64,000 nucleotides of DNA from Candidatus Dependentiae bacterium. GTDB taxonomy: Bacteria > Babelota > Babeliae > Babelales > RVW-14. The notes under the pieces were generated by a model that had not been told where the DNA came from, did no database searches, and saw only the letters and a program-made list of their open reading frames with translations. The position numbers and the translations under genes are program-made. The stretch is taken from the NCBI GenBank assembly GCA_018266175.1, contig JAFEAY010000009.1, forward strand, positions 1-64,000, in the 5' to 3' direction. Each line of letters starts with the position of its first letter. The stretch's first letter is position 1. Shown piece by piece: positions 1 through 9,076 of this stretch.

Positions 1-566
1 GCTATGCGTGCCGAATTTCCACCGCATCTCAAAACTGGAACCAGGGGGTTATTGCGCGTGGCATTAATTGCCATATTACGCAAGGTAAGCGTTGCATTTT
101 GTTCAACAAAAAGATGCGAATTGGGCGAAAATAGAAGCGTTCCGCCTTGACCATCAATAATGGTATCGCTTACGATGTGCAAAACCTGAGCATGAGGCAT
201 GGTAAAAGTTCCTCTAAAATCGAGCGCATGCCCCCGACCGTTGAGATACCCTCCAGCAGAAAAGGTAACGCTTTCATTAAGCATAAGATCGTTCACGAGT
301 TGCAATTCACCAGTCTCACGTAAGTTAATACCTCTGGAAACAGAAGTAAGTAGATCCATCGTTACTTGAGCACCGGGAAGAATGGTAAATCCACCATTTA
401 ACCGTACAAATCCCTGAGCTATATCCCCATCACGAAAAACATAATGTTGATTTTGATATACGATACCAGACGTACCATTCAAACTCGTTGAATCAAGCTT
501 TGAATATTGCAAAAAACCTGCAAGGACACAAAATAAAACACCCTGCAAAACAATACTTCTCTTCAT
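1..566 (-). CDS. Secreted beta-structured repeat protein, 3' end cut by the window
   Basis: An open frame starts at the ATG at 566 and runs without a stop off the left edge, giving 188 visible residues. GGAG sits about nine bases upstream of the ATG. Residues 1-19 (MKRSIVLQGVLFCVLAGFL) form a signal peptide. What follows is rich in Gly, Thr, Val and Asn, with short recurring strand-turn patterns such as GGFTILPGAQVTM, GELQLVNDLMLNESV and QVLHIVSDTIIDGQGG. These patterns are typical of right-handed beta-helix or adhesin-like surface proteins. No catalytic motif is visible. The family assignment is inferred from composition and periodicity only; the C-terminal part, where an anchor or transporter domain might lie, is outside the window. 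Confidence 0.7.
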   Translation of the reverse strand, partial: MKRSIVLQGVLFCVLAGFLQYSKLDSTSLNGTSGIVYQNQHYVFRDGDIAQGFVRLNGGFTILPGAQVTMDLLTSVSRGINLRETGELQLVNDLMLNESVTFSAGGYLNGRGHALDFRGTFTMPHAQVLHIVSDTIIDGQGGTLLFSPNSHLFVEQNATLTLRNMAINATRNNPLVPVLRCGGNSARI

Positions 567-663
567 AGACTCTTTCTCCTATCTTCATAAACATAGACAT
601 AGTTTCGTAGCATTTAATGCTTGCACACTCTTATTTCTTAATCAAGATATCCTGAATTCCCCC

Positions 664-692
664 CTGTCAAAAGCTGGTAAATATGCTATTCT
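664..692 (+). promoter_or_regulatory. Candidate extended -10 promoter for ychF
   Basis: CTGTCA (664-669) is followed after 17 bases by TATTCT (687-692), which has a TGC directly in front (an extended -10). Expected transcription start is near 699, about 40 bases before the ychF ATG. The match is moderate: 4 of 6 at each hexamer. Confidence 0.4.
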
Positions 693-740
693 AAAAATCT
701 CATTACGTTTAAAAAAAGCATATTTTACAAAGAGGGTTTT

Positions 741-1865
741 ATGGCAATTCGCGCAGGGCTTGTAGGGCTCCCAAATGTTGGAAAATCAACACTATTCAAT
801 GCATTAACCAAGTCAAGCATTCCAGCAGAAAATTACCCGTTCTGCACTATTGACCCACATATTGCCATAACCAACGTTCCAGACGATCGACTCACTCAAC
901 TTGCAAAAATATTTGGCTCTGCAAAAATCCTTCCAACCGCCGTCTCATTTGTTGACATTGCAGGCTTAGTTAAGGGCGCCGCAGATGGTGAAGGCCTGGG
1001 CAACCAATTTTTAGGTCATATCATGGATGTGGATCTTGTACTACACGTTTTACGCTGCTTTGAAGATGACGATATTCTCCATGTTCACAACAAAGTAGAT
1101 CCGATTAGTGACTTTGATGTTATCAATGCTGAACTCATGCTCAAAGACATGGAATCTGTTGCTAAACGCATAGAACGCGTTGAAGCACTTATGAAAAAGC
1201 ATAAACATGGTCCAGCACAACAAATCAAAGAGATGGAACAAGAGCTCAAGTTTCTACAAGATGCACACAAATCGCTTGATCAAGGTGATTTGAATGGGGT
1301 AATTGCTCTTGTACAACAGGCGAAAAAAGATGGCATTCAAGGCATCCCACTGCTTTCTGGCAAAAATTTCTTAATTATTGCTAATGTTTCAGAAGACGAT
1401 TACGTCGGCAAACAATATGAATCAAACCCTCACTACCAAGCTCTTCTTAAACACTTTGGTGCTGAAAAAGTTATTCCAGTGTCTGCAAAAATTGAAGCTG
1501 AACTTGCTCAAATGAGCGAAGCCGACACTGCGGATATGCTGAGCTCACTTGGTATCACAGAAAAAGGTTTGAATAATATTATTGCAAAAGCCTATTCGAA
1601 TCTTGGCCTTATCACTTTCTTTACCTGCGGACCAAAAGAAGCACATGCATGGAGTATTGCCCGTAACACAAAAGTTCCTCAAGCTGCTGGTGAAATTCAC
1701 TCAGACCTTGAACGTGGATTTATTTGCGCAGAAGTGTATAACTGCAGTGATATTATTGCGGCGGGTAGTGAAGCACAACTTAAGCAACTTGGTAAAATTC
1801 GTACCGAAGGCAAAGAATATATCGTACAAGATGGCGACTTACTCAACGTCAGATTCAACGTCTAA
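741..1865 (+). CDS. ychF: Ribosome-associated P-loop ATPase YchF
   Basis: YchF/OLA1 is a conserved P-loop NTPase of the Obg group that prefers ATP, binds ribosomes and has roles in translation and stress control. The 374 residues match the usual length of about 363-370. Visible motifs are the P-loop GLPNVGKSTLFNAL near residues 9-22, the YchF-type segment NYPFCTID, and switch II DIAGLVKGAADGEGLGNQF. The C-terminal TGS domain starts near residue 285. The start ATG at 741 has GAGGG four bases upstream. The 3' end overlaps the converging gene that ends at 1839 by 27 bases. Assignment is secure. Confidence 0.97.
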   Translation: MAIRAGLVGLPNVGKSTLFNALTKSSIPAENYPFCTIDPHIAITNVPDDRLTQLAKIFGSAKILPTAVSFVDIAGLVKGAADGEGLGNQFLGHIMDVDLVLHVLRCFEDDDILHVHNKVDPISDFDVINAELMLKDMESVAKRIERVEALMKKHKHGPAQQIKEMEQELKFLQDAHKSLDQGDLNGVIALVQQAKKDGIQGIPLLSGKNFLIIANVSEDDYVGKQYESNPHYQALLKHFGAEKVIPVSAKIEAELAQMSEADTADMLSSLGITEKGLNNIIAKAYSNLGLITFFTCGPKEAHAWSIARNTKVPQAAGEIHSDLERGFICAEVYNCSDIIAAGSEAQLKQLGKIRTEGKEYIVQDGDLLNVRFNV

Positions 1866-2795
1866 AGCCTCTTGTTTTAGGTTTGCTATTTCTGTAGAAA
1901 TAACAGCACACCGTTGCAACATTGCATCTATTCCTGGCTGCAATTGCTTATTTTGTTCGTAAAAAATTCTTCTTGCCTGTCGATAATTATTTGTATATCT
2001 CACCAGCGATGCCTGAAATAATGCATCGCTGTTTAATTTTCCAGCCGCTTGCTTGATAAAATCAAACATGTTTTTAAATTCTTCTTGTTCAAAATATTCA
2101 AAGTTTGAACGCTCAATCTCCAGAGGAATAATTGTGTTAAAACAAATAGACTCTCTACGTAACGTTCCAGCTTCTTGAGCAAAAGAATTTGGGTAATTAT
2201 GTGCATGCTCTAAACAAGCCAATAAGATGCTCTTTACTTCGTTAAAGAAGATCCAAGTTTCTCCTGTTGCTATGCTTGCATTTGGAATATCGGATTGATG
2301 ACTCAGTAGATCTGTTAGATTTATTATATCACTAATTTGATCAATTTTAATACCACACAATTCAATGATTCGTTTTAAAATAATGTACATTTTCCCAATA
2401 AAGATAAAAGGGCTTAACAGTGGCCTATCTGACAATTCATACAAATCACCGTCAAGCATGTCAATACCTTCAAGTACATCGTACAAAAATGGCTGCCCAA
2501 AAACATCAATAAAGTTGTCCTGTTTTTTTATTTCAGCACTATTAAGATCACATTGTAAGGCTATAAAAAATGTAAGCGTTTCTAATGTTTTTATATGCAA
2601 TAAGAGATCTTCATAAGGGCAAACATCCACTTCTCCGACATTTACATGATCTTCTTCGCAAGACTTAAAGTCATCATCTTCGGGGCTTATTCGTCCCAAT
2701 GAATCAATCAATTGGAAGTCATCAAACATTGCAAACGTTGATTCCGATGCTTCAATACCCAAAAGCAATATAAATATGCAAAATAATTTTTTCAT
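1839..2795 (-). CDS. Secreted protein of unknown function, paralog of the next gene
   Basis: I do not recognise a family. An upstream in-frame ATG exists at 2816, but the ATG at 2795 has AGGA just ahead and begins directly with a signal peptide (MKKLFCIFILLLGIEASES), so I use it. The mature part of about 300 residues is acidic and helical. It aligns with the neighbouring gene at 2887-3696: both have a 'LxTLTxFxALxxxL' segment, a 'FLYDVLEGIDMLDxxLY' / 'CLYSLLQAIDILDxKLY' segment and 'FExFEQEEFxxMFDFIKQ' / 'FTGFEHEHFRRVYNFIKS'. The two are therefore tandem paralogs. The 3' end overlaps ychF by 27 bases in the convergent direction. Confidence 0.8.
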   Translation of the reverse strand: MKKLFCIFILLLGIEASESTFAMFDDFQLIDSLGRISPEDDDFKSCEEDHVNVGEVDVCPYEDLLLHIKTLETLTFFIALQCDLNSAEIKKQDNFIDVFGQPFLYDVLEGIDMLDGDLYELSDRPLLSPFIFIGKMYIILKRIIELCGIKIDQISDIINLTDLLSHQSDIPNASIATGETWIFFNEVKSILLACLEHAHNYPNSFAQEAGTLRRESICFNTIIPLEIERSNFEYFEQEEFKNMFDFIKQAAGKLNSDALFQASLVRYTNNYRQARRIFYEQNKQLQPGIDAMLQRCAVISTEIANLKQEALDVESDVE

Positions 2796-2886
2796 AATTT
2801 TCCTATTTATTAACATATTTTTTTTTACAAAGTTTTAGATTACTTGAGCTCAAAGCTTAAAGGAATAAAATATAAAAAAGTACTCT

Positions 2887-3696
2887 TTAACTTGACCGAT
2901 AACAATCCCATGCATGAACTCGCATTGCCTCAATATAATAGTGCTTATAAACCAAAAAGCTATTTTCAAAAACCTCTTGTACTGAATCAATATGAGAATA
3001 ACTTTTAATAAAATTATAAACACGCCGAAAATGTTCGTGCTCAAACCCTGTAAATCGCTCTGCTGCCAACTCACAGGCTATGATGTTTACACACAGGCTT
3101 TCTTGCTCAAGAGAAGTACGAGAAGTTACCATCATAGGCAAGCATGCAAACAAATATGCTTTAATTGCTTGAAACAGTAAAATCAATCGTTCATAAGAAA
3201 TGATAACCAGCTCTGCATCATTTTTATTTTCATACAGATGCCCAATATCTGAAATAATCGCCTCGTAAACTTGGTCCAGATGAGTAATCATCAGAGGTTG
3301 CTGGTGAGCAATATAATTCAGGACAAGATACGCTTCATACAAAACAACACTATAGCAGGGTTGGTCATATGATTTTTTGTATAATTTCAGGTCAAGTATA
3401 TCTATCGCTTGAAGTAAGCTATACAGGCAAGGATGCTGACGATTATTTAGATAAGGGTCAAATCGTAGATAACAACCCTCGAGTGAATACCGAAGAGCCA
3501 TAAAACAGGTCAATGTGCAGAGTGTTTTTACATTGATAAGGAAGTTAATTTCTTGAGCTTCTGGAGTTTGCAATTCATTTTCTAGTAAAGCTTCATTCAA
3601 ATTCATAGCAGAGATAACGCTTGTATTTTTTAAGTGAGACAACAATACATTGATAATCAAAATATTGCACAAAACAATTAACACAAGCCGCTTCAT
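2887..3696 (-). CDS. Secreted protein of unknown function, tandem paralog
   Basis: This 269-residue protein starts with a hydrophobic signal sequence (residues 1-21, MKRLVLIVLCNILIINVLLS). The remainder is mainly helical and contains the same three conserved segments as the downstream paralog at 1839-2795. It is shorter by about 50 residues, mainly at the acidic N-terminus and the C-terminus. The two genes are 91 bases apart and probably co-transcribed. No enzymatic motif is visible. An arrangement of tandem, diverged, secreted paralogs recurs several times in this window. Confidence 0.8.
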   Translation of the reverse strand: MKRLVLIVLCNILIINVLLSHLKNTSVISAMNLNEALLENELQTPEAQEINFLINVKTLCTLTCFMALRYSLEGCYLRFDPYLNNRQHPCLYSLLQAIDILDLKLYKKSYDQPCYSVVLYEAYLVLNYIAHQQPLMITHLDQVYEAIISDIGHLYENKNDAELVIISYERLILLFQAIKAYLFACLPMMVTSRTSLEQESLCVNIIACELAAERFTGFEHEHFRRVYNFIKSYSHIDSVQEVFENSFLVYKHYYIEAMRVHAWDCYRSS

Positions 3697-3770
3697 TAAC
3701 CCCTCTCTTTCATATTAACCATGCTATAAGCCTATTAGGGAAAAACTATAAAGACTTCCCCATCTGTATG

Positions 3771-3822
3771 CAATAAAATGAAAAAGCGCCCGTTTTTAGG
3801 CGGGCGCTTTTTCATTTTATTG
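3771..3822 (-). terminator. Intrinsic terminator after the ABC-F gene
   Basis: A perfect 22-bp inverted repeat (arms 3771-3792 and 3801-3822) encloses an 8-base loop. The core GCGCCCG/CGGGCGC is flanked by an A-tract and a T-tract, so it can terminate in either direction. It lies downstream of the minus-strand ABC-F gene ending at 3876. Confidence 0.9.
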
Positions 3823-3875
3823 TTAATTATAAAATTAAAAGATGGTATGAAAATGATTCTCAACGACTATAAATG

Positions 3876-5795
3876 TTATAACCGATCAAGCTGAGCTTGC
3901 AACTCTTCCCAAGTTCGCTCTGCTTTAGCTTTTTCTTCTTGTACTTTACGCTGTTGGTCAAGCAACTTATTGTACTGCTCTGACCCATATTCATAAAATC
4001 CAAGCTTGCTTGCAAGATCTGCAAATTCAGCATCCTGACGTTCTATTTTTTTAGTAACGTTACTGATTTTTTTTCGAAGTTCATACGCTTCTTTACTGTT
4101 ATTTATCGGGGCTGCTTGCTGAACAACTTTTTTCTGCTCCTGCTGAGAAGCTTTTCCAGGAGTAGCGGAAGACGCGTCTTGAGCCCCCGCTATCATTTGC
4201 TTACGATAGAGATACTCATCGTAGTTCCCCTGATAGGTGTGAGTACCCGTTGGAGTCAACTCAATAATAACCGTAGCAAGATCATTTAAAAATGAGCGAT
4301 CGTGAGAAACAAATAAGATTGTTCCGGAAAACTGCTTAAGCGCCTTGAGCAAAATATCTTTTGAATCAAGGTCTAAGTGGTTAGTTGGTTCGTCAAGGAT
4401 CAAGAGATTAGCATCAGCAAGAAGAACCTTAACCATTGCTACTCGATTTTTTTCACCACCACTGAGCATCCCGATCTTTTTCTTTACGTCGTCACCTGGA
4501 AACAAGAATGCTCCCAAGAAACCACGTACCCGTTGACGGGCTGTTGGAGTAGTAGCAGCATCTTCGGCCTCTTCTAAAACCGTTTTGTTGTGCTTAAGTA
4601 CCTTATCTTGGTCCTGCTCAAATAATGCGGGTGTAACGTTATGGCCCAATGTTACGGAACCTGTTTCAAGGGGATATCGACCACAAATCAGATTAAAGAG
4701 CGTCGACTTACCAACACCATTTGCCGCAACAAGTGCAACTTTTTCATCACGAGGAATCTCAAATGAAGCATTTTTGAAAATAGTATGTCCATTAAAAACC
4801 TTAGAAAGATCTTTAACCGTAAGCACTATTTTGCCCGCACGCTGTACGTGAGAAAAGTTGAGCATAACAGAAGGAGGTTTTGCAACAGGTTCAATCAGCT
4901 CAATTTTATCAAGCTGCTTCATCATCGACTGAGCCATGCCCGCCTTGGATGCTTTAGCTTTAAATCGTTCTATCGTCTCTTTTTTTTGCTTAATTTCACG
5001 CTGCTGCTGTGCATACGCTTTTTCTATCTGCTCTTTAGCTTCAGCCTTCTGCGTTTCATATGCGGCATAGTTTCCGTAATATGTTTTGCCTTGACCGCGA
5101 TCAAGTTCATACATGTAATCACAAACGTTATCAAGAAAGTACCGATCGTGAGAAACCAACACAAAGCCCGACTTTGATTCTTTTAAAAAGCTGACAAACC
5201 AGTCTTTAGCAATAATATCCAAGTGGTTAGTTGGTTCGTCAAAGAGGTAAAAATCTGCTTTGGAAAGTAAAAGCTTGGCCAAAACCAAACGCATTTTCCA
5301 ACCAACGCTCAGTGAGTCAACAGAATCCTGCATTTTTTCAGGAGTAAATCCCAAACCAGTGAGTACTTTTTTTACTTCAACCATCAAATTATCTGGATCA
5401 TAATTTTGTAATTGCTCTTGGATATAAGCATAACGTTCAAGAACGTCATGCGCTTCATGCTCTGAAAGACCGGCATCGATGCGAGCCTCAAGCAAGATTA
5501 CCTCATCACGCAAAGAAACAAGCTCTGCAAATGCGGTGTAGGCTTCATCAAGAACTGTTTTTTGTGATGCAAGAACCACCTCTTGTGGTAGGTATGCAAA
5601 GCGCTTACCGCGCTCGATGCTGATAGTCCCTTCATCAAGCTGTATCAGACCGGCGATTGCTTTTAAAAGCGTTGACTTGCCGGCTCCATTGCGACCAATC
5701 AAACCAATTTTATCGTTTTGATCCCACGAAAATGAGATATGATCAAATAAATCTCGATCACCGTAATGAAGTGTTACATTATTACCAAAAATCAT
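3876..5795 (-). CDS. ABC-F family ATPase (Uup/EttA-like ribosome-associated factor)
   Basis: This is a soluble tandem ABC ATPase without membrane segments, the hallmark of the ABC-F family, whose members act on the ribosome during translation, rescue or antibiotic protection. Domain 1 has Walker A GRNGAGKST (34-42), signature LSVGW (163-167) and Walker B FYLFDEPTNHLD (near 183-194). Domain 2 has AANGVGKST, LSGGEKNR and LLILDEPTNHLD. The linker between the domains is charged and helical (about 240-300). A C-terminal coiled coil spans about 575-639, as in Uup-type members. The first signature has Val in place of the usual second Gly (LSGGW), a small oddity. Which subfamily it belongs to cannot be settled by eye. 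A strong terminator follows at 3771-3822. Confidence 0.93.
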   Translation of the reverse strand: MIFGNNVTLHYGDRDLFDHISFSWDQNDKIGLIGRNGAGKSTLLKAIAGLIQLDEGTISIERGKRFAYLPQEVVLASQKTVLDEAYTAFAELVSLRDEVILLEARIDAGLSEHEAHDVLERYAYIQEQLQNYDPDNLMVEVKKVLTGLGFTPEKMQDSVDSLSVGWKMRLVLAKLLLSKADFYLFDEPTNHLDIIAKDWFVSFLKESKSGFVLVSHDRYFLDNVCDYMYELDRGQGKTYYGNYAAYETQKAEAKEQIEKAYAQQQREIKQKKETIERFKAKASKAGMAQSMMKQLDKIELIEPVAKPPSVMLNFSHVQRAGKIVLTVKDLSKVFNGHTIFKNASFEIPRDEKVALVAANGVGKSTLFNLICGRYPLETGSVTLGHNVTPALFEQDQDKVLKHNKTVLEEAEDAATTPTARQRVRGFLGAFLFPGDDVKKKIGMLSGGEKNRVAMVKVLLADANLLILDEPTNHLDLDSKDILLKALKQFSGTILFVSHDRSFLNDLATVIIELTPTGTHTYQGNYDEYLYRKQMIAGAQDASSATPGKASQQEQKKVVQQAAPINNSKEAYELRKKISNVTKKIERQDAEFADLASKLGFYEYGSEQYNKLLDQQRKVQEEKAKAERTWEELQAQLDRL

Positions 5796-6354
5796 ACTTA
5801 AATCCTTAAATTTTAAATTTTTTTAGGCTGTCATCTAAAAAGACGAACCTCGTGTAAAAAATTTTCCTAGAGAAAAATAACTTTTTTATAAATTTTTTTG
5901 AAAAAACAGAGGATAGCCCCCTCATTCAAGCAAAAAATAGCTGATATGAGTCGCTAATGGGTGATAATGATTTTTGGGTCGATAACAATTTCAAGAAAAA
6001 TAATCATAAAAAGCAGCTCCAGATTTAGTATCTATATCAAGAACAATCATACCAAAAAAGAGATTGTAACGCAAAATTGGCTTAAAAAAGCTGTCTTTAT
6101 GTAATTTAAAAACATATTCAGCTTGGCAAAATAACTCAAAGTCAACCTCCACTTGCCCTCTTAAGCAACATTTTCAAAAACATTGCGCTAATAGATTAAA
6201 CAGATATAACCTGAACGATAACTTATGCCTGATAACAATCCTACTCAATTCAGATGAAAAAAAAGTAAGAGGGAAACGTAAAAATTTTAAACTTTTTATT
6301 AGTTGCACTTTTTTTGCTGAGTTGCTTCTACCGATTCAAAATAACAGGAGAACA
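5796..6354. other. Gene-free AT-rich spacer between divergent genes
   Basis: About 560 bases separate the divergent ABC-F and ankyrin genes. I see no convincing ORF, hairpin or strong promoter. Short 'GATAAC' words recur (near 5983, 6216 and 6231). It must hold the promoters of both flanking genes, but I cannot place them with confidence. Confidence 0.4.
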
Positions 6355-7320
6355 ATGAATATTTTATTTTTCACTTTAATAATGATAACGTGCTCGTGGA
6401 GTATTCAGGCTGTCGATCTTGATTACGCAATACTAAATGGAGATGTAAAAATCGTAGAAAAAGCGATGAAAGAGAATCCTGATGATATCAATAAAGTGTT
6501 TGACGACAAGAAAACCCCGCTTGCACTGGTACTAACAGATATTTCTCTGCACGGCAATCTTGATCAAAACCGTGTAGAAATCCTCAAAGAACTTTTGAAA
6601 TCAGAAAAAATTGATGTTAATGCACCGATCAAAGTTTTCGATACCGTTAATACTGAAAAACAAGTATCTCCACTGATTGCAGTAGCCTATAATTATTTTT
6701 TTCATAATAAATCTATAGAACTAGAAACTCGATCTGATATGATAATAGCGCTCTTGAAATCAGGTAAAATCAATGATGTCAATCCAGTTCTTCCTGACGA
6801 TAATAGAACTTTACTGCGATGGGCAGCTTGTAATAAGGCCATAAATGTTATAGATGCTCTTCTGAAAACAGGCAAAGTTGATGTTAATGCAGCAGACGAA
6901 GAGGGAAATACCGTTCTTCATGATGTAATATTTTTTAGTGGATGGAACGGCGAAGAAGGTGATTTCGCAGAAACAATAAAAACACTTGTAGCAACGAAAA
7001 ATATCAATATTAACGCAAAAAATAACTTGGGGGATACGCCTCTTCACGTAGTAGTAGACCCTGATAATGGTATTCGAGATAAGTTTATCGTTCAGGAACT
7101 GCTTAAGGCAAAAGACATCGATATTTATGCAACAAACAATGCAGGTAAAACCCCCCTTGATATGGCTGAAGGTGAAATAAAAGAAATTCTTAAACAAGCT
7201 GTTGCCAAAAATTCATTAAAATACAAACTCATTCATCTTAAAACGCAGCTTGAAAGTCTCAATAAAAAACTTTCGGCCTTACGAGATGGCTTAAATAATT
7301 TAAAAAAACAACTGCCATAG
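6355..7320 (+). CDS. Secreted ankyrin-repeat protein with C-terminal coiled-coil tail
   Basis: The ATG at 6355 is preceded by AGGAG at five bases and opens a signal peptide (MNILFFTLIMITCSWSIQA). An earlier in-frame ATG at 6322 has no ribosome site. About five ankyrin-type units follow, with elements such as LLKTGKVDVNAADEEGNTVLH, NININAKNNLGDTPLHVVV and NNAGKTPLDMAEG. Ankyrin repeats mediate protein-protein binding, and secreted versions in intracellular bacteria often act on host proteins. The last 40 residues form a leucine-heptad helix (LKTQLESLNKKLSALRDGL) that closely resembles the tail of the ankyrin-like protein at 54785-55477. Target and mode of export are unknown. Confidence 0.85.
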   Translation: MNILFFTLIMITCSWSIQAVDLDYAILNGDVKIVEKAMKENPDDINKVFDDKKTPLALVLTDISLHGNLDQNRVEILKELLKSEKIDVNAPIKVFDTVNTEKQVSPLIAVAYNYFFHNKSIELETRSDMIIALLKSGKINDVNPVLPDDNRTLLRWAACNKAINVIDALLKTGKVDVNAADEEGNTVLHDVIFFSGWNGEEGDFAETIKTLVATKNININAKNNLGDTPLHVVVDPDNGIRDKFIVQELLKAKDIDIYATNNAGKTPLDMAEGEIKEILKQAVAKNSLKYKLIHLKTQLESLNKKLSALRDGLNNLKKQLP

Positions 7321-7387
7321 ACTATAAGAACAAGCAAATTGGCTTAGTGCTCAGAACAATGATTAGCGGGTTGCCCAACAAAGTACG

Positions 7388-7422
7388 GATTGATCGAAAA
7401 TGATTAAGCCAGCCAATCGACG
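7388..7422 (+). repeat. 35-bp dispersed repeat, copy A
   Basis: This stretch matches the reverse complement of 15773-15807 with three mismatches in 35 bases. The core ATTAAGCCAGCCAATCGA is identical. Both copies are in non-coding spacers next to lineage-specific secreted genes. Nature unknown. Confidence 0.65.
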
Positions 7423-7487
7423 CTTTGAGCTCGAATAATTTAATCAAGGATTGCGAGAAACCCGTTCGGCCTCTATGCAATCCAAAC

Positions 7488-7581
7488 TTCACACAGCCAT
7501 GGAGCGCTTTTTAAGGCTCTTTTGCGAAAGCATAATGCGCCGGCTCTGCTCAATGCCAATTTTGCAGATGAGATGATAAAA
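7488..7581 (-). pseudogene. Orphan copy of the 3' end of the NurA-like gene
   Basis: These 94 bases match 8983-9076, the last 31 codons (stop included) of the NurA-type gene, without gaps and with four mismatches. Translated on the minus strand, the fragment gives exactly the same peptide as the intact gene, ending KKRSMAV and a TGA stop. All four differences are therefore synonymous. The rest of the gene is absent here, so it is a remnant and not an expressed gene. It lies 39 bases beyond the stop of the intervening gene 7621-8823. The remaining spacer (7321-7487) holds the 35-bp dispersed repeat and nothing else I can support. Confidence 0.85.
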
Positions 7582-7620
7582 CAATCTCATGTGACCTGGT
7601 AACTAATAGCTGCTTCTAGC

Positions 7621-8823
7621 CTAGGCAGAAGCAGTAAAAGATGACGCTGTTACAAAGCAATGCTTAATATCCTCAGAAACATCATGAGATTCAAGTGAAT
7701 ACTCATAAGCAATATTACTAAGCAAAAGAAGGTAATCGGAGTACAAAACAATTTTGCACATCTCTAATGGTTGCTTAGACGCGAGCGCCGATTGAAATAC
7801 GAGGTCTTGAACATAATAATCTTCTCGAGATCTTAATAGAGCCATATGTATGCAATTTTGAGTTCTTGGCAACAATTCAGCGCTCAGACTCATAAGCTTT
7901 GTGTTATTTCTTTTCAAAACCTCATCAGCTTTTGAAAAAACAATGTCCATAAAAATTTCTGCTGTAAGTTCTTTGGGTTGCTCGTCAACACTCATCTTTT
8001 TGAAAACCTCCGTTGCTACAAGCAGAGCTGCTTCATCAAGAGCCTCTTTGTAGGCTCTTAAAAAGTCTTTTGCTCGTTGTAAATCAATAGAAGAATCTTT
8101 TTGACAAGATCCTTTTCGAGCCACATTATTATCAAGATCTCTTAATACTTCAAGCAAATTGAGTGGAAGAACCGCTCGCATAAATTGTTCAGGAATGTAA
8201 TCGTTGGCACAAAGTTCGTCTTCCTCAAAAATTTCCTGCAAATCACAAAATAGAACAATTAATCTACACCCAAATTTCGCTTGAAAAGCCTGCTCCGGGG
8301 ATAACCCGATCTCTAAAAGCATTGTAAGTTGAAGAAAGTCTTCTTGGTCACTCCCTGTTTCTACCAAACGATAAGCCCGGCCGATATTATGATTCCAATC
8401 ATTTTTCCAATACTCCAGTTCTTTATTACCGGTTTGAGCAAGAAGCGTACTGATTAACTGAACAAATTCAGGGTTTTGACCGATATCTCCAAGAAGGCTC
8501 CTCATTCCCTCTCTCCATAAGCTCATTAAGCAATATTTTTGATGCGCTTCTTGCAATAGTTCTGGATTTTTATGCATCCAGAGATTATATCTTTGAATCG
8601 TAAGAGCACAGTTATTTTCAAAAATTGGAACAAGGATTCTTAGAAATTTTTTTATAGATTCTTTAAGCTCGTGCTCTGAAAGCTGCGGGATATTGGCGTC
8701 ACCATTTTGATGTTGTTCAGGCGTTTCAACTGAGATTAATTCGACCTGTTTTGATTCAGCAAAAACTGAATTGCTACAGCAAAAAGCAAATAATGAAACG
8801 CTCAAAATAGTTTGATACAACAT
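7621..8823 (-). CDS. Secreted all-helical protein of unknown function
   Basis: I start it at the ATG at 8823, which has GGGAG six bases upstream and opens directly with a signal peptide (MLYQTILSVSLFAFCCSNS, cleavage likely after VFA). The longer frame from 8880 has no ribosome site. The mature protein of about 375 residues is helical, with scattered Cys, and has no motif I recognise. The gene sits between two copies of the NurA 3' end (7488-7581 and 8983-9076), which marks it as an insertion or as part of a duplicated segment. It is read in the same direction as the NurA-like gene, 160 bases downstream. Confidence 0.78.
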   Translation of the reverse strand: MLYQTILSVSLFAFCCSNSVFAESKQVELISVETPEQHQNGDANIPQLSEHELKESIKKFLRILVPIFENNCALTIQRYNLWMHKNPELLQEAHQKYCLMSLWREGMRSLLGDIGQNPEFVQLISTLLAQTGNKELEYWKNDWNHNIGRAYRLVETGSDQEDFLQLTMLLEIGLSPEQAFQAKFGCRLIVLFCDLQEIFEEDELCANDYIPEQFMRAVLPLNLLEVLRDLDNNVARKGSCQKDSSIDLQRAKDFLRAYKEALDEAALLVATEVFKKMSVDEQPKELTAEIFMDIVFSKADEVLKRNNTKLMSLSAELLPRTQNCIHMALLRSREDYYVQDLVFQSALASKQPLEMCKIVLYSDYLLLLSNIAYEYSLESHDVSEDIKHCFVTASSFTASA

Positions 8824-8982
8824 TGATAACTCCCAAAAGTAAATATAGTTCTTACAATCATAATTATACCCAATCCCCATAAAGGCACAAACGGAATCCC
8901 CTTGAATAGGCTCAAGTGGTTACATAAACTTTATTTTCTTATACAGCTTTAGATAATTCTTAATTAGAGTTAAGGAATTAAT

Positions 8983-9076
8983 TTCACACCGCCATGGAGC
9001 GCTTTTTAAGGCTCTTTTGCGAAAGCATAATGCGCCTACTCTGCTCGATGCCAATTTTGCAGATGAGATGATAAAA
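8983..9076 (-). repeat. Duplicated NurA 3' end, intact-gene copy
   Basis: This is the counterpart of the orphan fragment at 7488-7581. The match begins at the stop codon and extends 94 bases into the gene. Outside these borders the two loci share no similarity that I can see. Confidence 0.85.

Noticed and set aside
7488-7581. The nurA 3' fragment as an expressed short gene
   Set aside because: It has no start codon with a ribosome site and represents only the last 31 codons of the parent.
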